Of a stretch of DNA of 33,371 bases, positions 28,859-33,371 are shown piece by piece. Each line of letters begins with the position of its first letter. Within the stretch, counting starts at the first letter, position 1. The DNA is from an uncultured Elusimicrobium sp. GTDB lineage: Bacteria > Elusimicrobiota > Elusimicrobia > Elusimicrobiales > Elusimicrobiaceae. Under the pieces are notes generated by a model. The model ran no database searches, had not been told where the DNA came from, and saw only the letters and a program-made list of their open reading frames with translations. Where the stretch lies: NCBI GenBank assembly GCA_947170005.1, contig CAMVRX010000005.1, forward strand, positions 1 through 33,371. Reading direction: 5' to 3'. A program made the translations under genes and the position numbers.

Positions 28859-29680
28859 ATGACCCAACTTGCGGTAGTAAAAAAAGCCGTTGCTTTTATT
28901 GACAAAAAAACAAAACATTTTCAGCCGGAAATTGCCTTAATTACCGGCTCGGGCTTGGCGGGTTCCATCCCGGCTTTAACCCAAAAAATCACGATCCCTT
29001 ACGCCGCCATCCCCGGGTTCTTGCGTAGCACCGTACCGGGCCACACGGGCAACCTGATTTTTGGCGTGTACAAAGGACGCAAAATTGTAGTAATGCAAGG
29101 CCGTTTTCATTACTACGAAGGGCACCCCATGAAAGATTTGGCCATTTCCATCCGCACACTTAAAATGCTGGGGGTACAAAAATTATTGGTATCTGCCGCC
29201 GTGGGATCTATGGATATGAAATTAAAACCGGGTTCTTTGTGCGTTTTGAAAGACCACATTAACTTTATGTGCAACAATCCCTTAATCGGCAATCACGACC
29301 CGGCCTTCGGCCCCATGTTTTTTGATTTAACCGTAGCTTACAACAAAGACATGCGCAAAGTGGCCTTATCCGCTGCCAAAAAAGCCAACATTAACGCCGG
29401 CGAAGGCGTCTATTTGGCAGTAACCGGCCCCAACTTTGAAACCCCCAGCGAAATCCAAATGTTCAAAAAATGGGGTGCCAGCGTAGTGGGAATGTCCGTC
29501 GTGCCGGAAGTATTAGCGGCACGCCAATGCGGCATAGACGTGTTAGGCCTGGCGTGGGTAACCAACATGGGTTGCGGCATTGCCAAAACGCCCTTATCAC
29601 ACGAGGAAACCATCCGCGAAACAAAAAAAATTGAAGGCAAGTTCAAAGACTTGTTGGAAATTTTATTTGTAAAACTGTAA
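28859..29680 (+). CDS. purine-nucleoside phosphorylase (PNP family)
   Basis: ALITGSGLAG, VMQGRFHYYEGHPM, KDHINFM, GPNFETPSEI, GMSVVPEVLAARQCGIDVLG; GGAGG upstream of ATG 28859. Confidence 0.93.
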   Translation: MTQLAVVKKAVAFIDKKTKHFQPEIALITGSGLAGSIPALTQKITIPYAAIPGFLRSTVPGHTGNLIFGVYKGRKIVVMQGRFHYYEGHPMKDLAISIRTLKMLGVQKLLVSAAVGSMDMKLKPGSLCVLKDHINFMCNNPLIGNHDPAFGPMFFDLTVAYNKDMRKVALSAAKKANINAGEGVYLAVTGPNFETPSEIQMFKKWGASVVGMSVVPEVLAARQCGIDVLGLAWVTNMGCGIAKTPLSHEETIRETKKIEGKFKDLLEILFVKL

Positions 29681-29724
29681 ATGGTGGAGATCCTGAAACA
29701 AGTTCAGGATGACACCCCTTAATT

Positions 29725-31161
29725 ATGGCAGCAAGTATAAAAAGGCTCGGTAAAGAAACTCTTATCTACGGCACGTCCACGGTGTTGGCGCGGCTACTGA
29801 ACTTTTGTTTAGTACCGTTCTACACCTATTACTTGCTGCCCGGCCAATACGGCATCATCGCCACGATGTTTGCCGTCATTGCGCTGTTAAACGTTCTCTT
29901 TCTCTTCGGCCTGGACCAAAGTTACTTGCGCTTTGCCAGCGAACACGAACAAAAAACCGATGTTTTCCAACACTGTTTTTACGGTGTACTCATTAACGGC
30001 GCGGTCTTATCGGCCCTGCTGTGGCTGGGGGCAAAACCGTTTGCCGCACTTATCGGCATAGGCGCGCAGTATAGTTATATTGTGCACTTGGCGGTGTGGG
30101 TACTTCTTTTGGATGTACTCAATATGATCCCGTTTACCAAGCTGCGTTTGGAACGGCGGCCGTGGTATTTTGCGGGTGTGCGCACGGCTTCCATTATCGT
30201 AAACGTACTGGGCAACATCTTCTTTATTGCAGTGCTGCATAAAGGGATTGCGTCTATTTTGTGGGCCAATATTTTTGCGTCGCTCACGTCTTTATTGTTG
30301 CTTTCCCCCGTCGTATGGAAAGAACTGCTGGCTAAAAAACCGCACTTTCAAAAAGAACTGGCACGCAGCATGCTGCAGTTTGCCTGGCCGTTTGTACCGT
30401 CGGGGCTGGCCAGTTTATTGATCAGCGTGATTGACAAACCTATTTTGGTGCATTTGGTGGGGCTTAGCCAAGTGGGTATCTACCAGGCCAACTTTAAAAT
30501 CGGCGTATTTATGATGCTTTTGGTGTCTATGTTTGACCAAGCATGGCGGCCGTTTTTCCTGGCACACGCCAAAGAGCCCGATGCCAAACAAACTTTTGCG
30601 CGCGTGTTTACCTGCTTTGTGGCTTTGGGCTCGTGGTTTTTGTTGGGGCTTTCGTTTTTAATGCCGCCGATTATCCAAAGCAATTTGTTTGGCAACTTCC
30701 ACTTGATTAACCCCAATTACTGGAGCGGACTGAACGTTATTCCGTGCGTATTAACAGGATATTTTTTCTATGGGCTGTATGTGAACTTTATGGTCGGCCC
30801 CGTGATGACAAAAAAAACCCGCGTGCTGCTATGGATTACGCTGTTAGGTGCAGCGGTCAGCATTACCACCAACTTAACCTTAGTGCCCCATATCGGCATT
30901 TTAGGGGCCGGGTGGGCCGTGGCACTCAGCTACGGAGCGATGGCTGTGGCGCTCTTCCGCTTTACGCAACGCAATTATACCCTCCCGTATGAGTACAAAA
31001 AACTGGCCGGGTTAGCCGCAGCGTGTGTGCTAAGTGCCGCCGCTGTATATTTCACGGGCCGCTACACGCCGCAGTATGTTCTGTCCGTTAAGATTGTACT
31101 ACTTTGTGCATACCCGCTGTGGATGTGGCTGATTGTACAAATCAGAATTCCCGCAAAGTAA
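29725..31161 (+). CDS. polysaccharide/oligosaccharide flippase (Wzx/MATE-like)
   Basis: LGKETLIYGTSTVLARLLNFCLVPFYTYYL N-terminus, many TM helices, ~478 aa. Confidence 0.88.
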   Translation: MAASIKRLGKETLIYGTSTVLARLLNFCLVPFYTYYLLPGQYGIIATMFAVIALLNVLFLFGLDQSYLRFASEHEQKTDVFQHCFYGVLINGAVLSALLWLGAKPFAALIGIGAQYSYIVHLAVWVLLLDVLNMIPFTKLRLERRPWYFAGVRTASIIVNVLGNIFFIAVLHKGIASILWANIFASLTSLLLLSPVVWKELLAKKPHFQKELARSMLQFAWPFVPSGLASLLISVIDKPILVHLVGLSQVGIYQANFKIGVFMMLLVSMFDQAWRPFFLAHAKEPDAKQTFARVFTCFVALGSWFLLGLSFLMPPIIQSNLFGNFHLINPNYWSGLNVIPCVLTGYFFYGLYVNFMVGPVMTKKTRVLLWITLLGAAVSITTNLTLVPHIGILGAGWAVALSYGAMAVALFRFTQRNYTLPYEYKKLAGLAAACVLSAAAVYFTGRYTPQYVLSVKIVLLCAYPLWMWLIVQIRIPAK

Positions 31162-31179
31162 ATCTTTTTTCTAGCAATT

Positions 31180-31210
31180 AAAAGCCCCGCCTTTTTACAG
31201 GCAGGGTTTG
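31180..31210. terminator. bidirectional terminator
   Basis: AAAAGCCCCGCCT-ttttac-AGGCAGGGTTT between convergent genes. Confidence 0.6.
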
Positions 31211-31213
31211 TAT

Positions 31214-31711
31214 CTATCTTTCATCTTCTATATCTTCGTATCCCCATAACCGAGTCTGCTCACAAGGGCCTTGCCCGTCATCCGTGTAGTAATAACAATA
31301 ACCTCCTACATTTGTACTTTCTCCTATATTGAGCATAACCGTATCCTTTTGTTTTGTGGAAAACATCATTCCACTCCAAGAAGCAGTGTTGTCCGGGAAC
31401 AAACCCATATTGAAACACAAATAATCCCCACAATACATATTTTCCTCTTCATTCCATTGATATGTAGACGGCAATTCAATGGACAAATCATCGGCTGACA
31501 ATGAAGTTGCTTTTGTAGGGTAACCGTTTTCCAATACGTATAATTCTAAGGCCTTCATAAGATTACTTCGAAGGACAGCCACCTCACTAAACCGCGCCTT
31601 CCACACCGCTTTTTGATACTGCGGCACCGCCACGGCGGCCAATATACCGATGATTAACACAACAACTAACAACTCGATGAGGGTAAACCCTCTTTTTACA
31701 ACATGCTGCAT
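31214..31711 (-). CDS. type IV pilin-like protein
   Basis: [35 protein letters not shown]. Confidence 0.93.
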   Translation of the reverse strand: MQHVVKRGFTLIELLVVVLIIGILAAVAVPQYQKAVWKARFSEVAVLRSNLMKALELYVLENGYPTKATSLSADDLSIELPSTYQWNEEENMYCGDYLCFNMGLFPDNTASWSGMMFSTKQKDTVMLNIGESTNVGGYCYYYTDDGQGPCEQTRLWGYEDIEDER

Positions 31712-31774
31712 ACCAACTCCTATTTCTATAGTCGGACCCGTTACACAGCCAATAAAACGGCTGCTATACCGGGT

Positions 31775-31902
31775 CTACACCAAGTCGCCCCAAATACATC
31801 AGCCGCGGTTCTCCGCCAAAACGGAAAACACTCGGTACAAAACAAGCCGGGAGCTACCCTTTTCATTTTGTACCTTAAACGACTGCTTTTGACTTGGTGT
31901 AG
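31775..31902. repeat. 128-bp inverted-repeat element
   Basis: CTACACCAAGTC (31775-31786)/GACTTGGTGTAG (31891-31902); inner GGTACAAAA (31834-31842)/TTTTGTACC (31866-31874). Confidence 0.7.
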
Positions 31903-32013
31903 TACTTCCAACGGAAGCCAACCCGTATTCCTCATACGGTTCAAAAACAGATAAAATTGTCTTAACTACCTATGTATTTTACTTAATTTCCTACACAAAA
32001 AACAATTTTCATA

Positions 32014-33180
32014 TTACTTATACAGCATACTGCGAAACTCGGCCGTCTGGTTTACATTTTTAAACATCCAGCCTTTTTGGTCCTCTTCAAATAAAGACTC
32101 ATAATTTTTGAAATTGTGCGCCAATGCTTTTTCCAAATACTTATACATTTGTTTACGGTCTTTCTTCCACGTCCAATAGGTACCCGCCAAATTGACATAC
32201 GGCGTAGGGATGGAAGGGTCCAGCTTAATCGCTGTTTCAAAATCTTCCTTGGCGGCAGCATAATCTTTTAAATTAAGCCGCGCAAACCCGCGGTTGTTGT
32301 ACGCCACCGCCCACTGGGGGTTTAGCTCAATAGCACGGGCATAATCGGCCGCTGCTTTTTCAAAATTCTTCAGTTCTTCGTACATCAACCCCCGGCGGTT
32401 AAACCAATAGGCTTGCGGGTCCAACGCCAGCACGCGGGTATAATCTTCCAACGCGGCTGTATAATCCCCCATTTCCTTAAACGCATTTCCCCGCAGCTGG
32501 TACGCTTCTGCCAGCTCGTCATTGCGGTTGGCCGCCTTGCTAAAGGCCGATACGGCCTCGTCCCATTTATTTTCACTTTGCAAAATACGTCCTTGCCACA
32601 AATACCTCTGCGGCGAGTCATCCCCCCGTTTTTCCAAAGCAACCAGTTGCTCTTGGGCCGTTTCGTAGCGGTAGGCACTTAAACTAACGGGGATGACTTC
32701 GCGCAGCATCTCTTGGGAAGCTTTTTGCCAATCTTCCCCTACGTATTTTTTATAATCTGCCAGTGCCAGGGAGTATTTGCCCACGTCGCGGTAGGCACGG
32801 GCACGCGCCAAATAAAAATTAGCATAAGACGGGTTTAGCGAAATTGCCTTGGAAAAATCCGCCAACGCAGGGGCCTGTTCCCCCATCGTTTGGTACGCCA
32901 ACCCACGCGCATAGTAGCGAAACGGATCCTTCGGGCGCAGCGCCACCACCCGGTTATAATCCAACATCGCCCGGCGCGGCTGCCCCAACGCTACGTACGC
33001 ATCGGCCCGATAATGGTAGGCCCCCACATGGTTAGGGGACGCTTCTATCACCTGGGTTAGCAGTTCAATTTGGGTAGGCAAATCCGCCTCCCGCTTGGCG
33101 CGCTCAAAAAGCTGTTGCGGCGTTTGCGCCGCCGCCGAACCCACAAACAAAAAACAAATCACTATACCTAAAAAACGCAT
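32014..33180 (-). CDS. secreted/periplasmic TPR repeat protein
   Basis: Signal peptide MRFLGIVICFLFVGSAAAQ; repeated AYxxRGxAYxxxGxYxxALxDYxxAIxLxP units. Confidence 0.92.
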   Translation of the reverse strand: MRFLGIVICFLFVGSAAAQTPQQLFERAKREADLPTQIELLTQVIEASPNHVGAYHYRADAYVALGQPRRAMLDYNRVVALRPKDPFRYYARGLAYQTMGEQAPALADFSKAISLNPSYANFYLARARAYRDVGKYSLALADYKKYVGEDWQKASQEMLREVIPVSLSAYRYETAQEQLVALEKRGDDSPQRYLWQGRILQSENKWDEAVSAFSKAANRNDELAEAYQLRGNAFKEMGDYTAALEDYTRVLALDPQAYWFNRRGLMYEELKNFEKAAADYARAIELNPQWAVAYNNRGFARLNLKDYAAAKEDFETAIKLDPSIPTPYVNLAGTYWTWKKDRKQMYKYLEKALAHNFKNYESLFEEDQKGWMFKNVNQTAEFRSMLYK

Positions 33181-33194
33181 ACTTTATTTAACTA

Positions 33195-33371
33195 TTATTT
33201 AAGCAAAAATACAAAATAAATGTTTACCGCCAGCACCATCAGCCCCGCACTATAGCACAAAAGCAACAGCACCGTAGCCAAAAAATGCAAATTCAAAAAT
33301 ACTGCCCCTACCAGCGTAGCGCGCCCGGCAAAGAGCTTGGTTAATTGTACCGTACGTCCGGCCCATTTTGC
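33195..33371 (-). CDS. C-terminal fragment of a membrane protein, truncated by window edge
   Basis: Minus-strand open frame ...AKWAGRTVQLTKLFAGRATLVGAVFLNLHFLATVLLLLCYSAGLMVLAVNIYFVFLLK*; runs off the right edge. Confidence 0.6.
   Translation of the reverse strand, partial: AKWAGRTVQLTKLFAGRATLVGAVFLNLHFLATVLLLLCYSAGLMVLAVNIYFVFLLK

Noticed and set aside
29689-29713. GATCCTGAAacaagTTCAGGATGAC palindrome between PNP and flippase genes
   Set aside because: Short palindrome of a kind often seen in bacterial intergenic repeats; not specific enough.

Overview
Bacterial chromosomal window, mostly housekeeping and envelope genes. It is consistent with a gut Elusimicrobiota-like diderm, judged from the lone pilin genes, LPS genes and Lys/Ala-rich tails; this lineage call is inference. 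Supported content: rpsB-tsf-pyrH; an LPS/heptose/Kdo run (lpxL-like, gmhB, DUF3108-like lipoprotein, hldA-like kinase, kdsB, pyrG); OsmC; a CbpA-type DnaJ; tRNA-Asn(GTT); tRNA-Val(TAC); a TrkH/KtrB-like K+ transporter; rimO; a histone-H1-like Lys/Ala-rich protein; CYTH and hotdog proteins; rnhB-yraN-PNP; a flippase; a TPR protein; and four separate type IV pilin-like genes. The main accessory locus is a two-gene operon (20393..26638, minus strand): a BAHT-type autotransporter O-heptosyltransferase followed by a 1634-aa AIDA-like repeat autotransporter with an unusual ~136-aa tail after the barrel. Less expected signals: (i) a promoter layout TTGACT-[T/C]G-T12-(2 nt)-(-10), seen twice upstream of minus-strand pilins and once, truncated, at the left edge, which suggests a slippage-prone spacer; (ii) two homologous hairpin-rich elements just after the two tRNA genes, with compensatory changes in two stems; (iii) structured leaders before rpsB and one pilin; (iv) two ~128-bp inverted-repeat elements next to pilin genes. 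Nothing was searched or folded computationally; family names come from recalled motifs.
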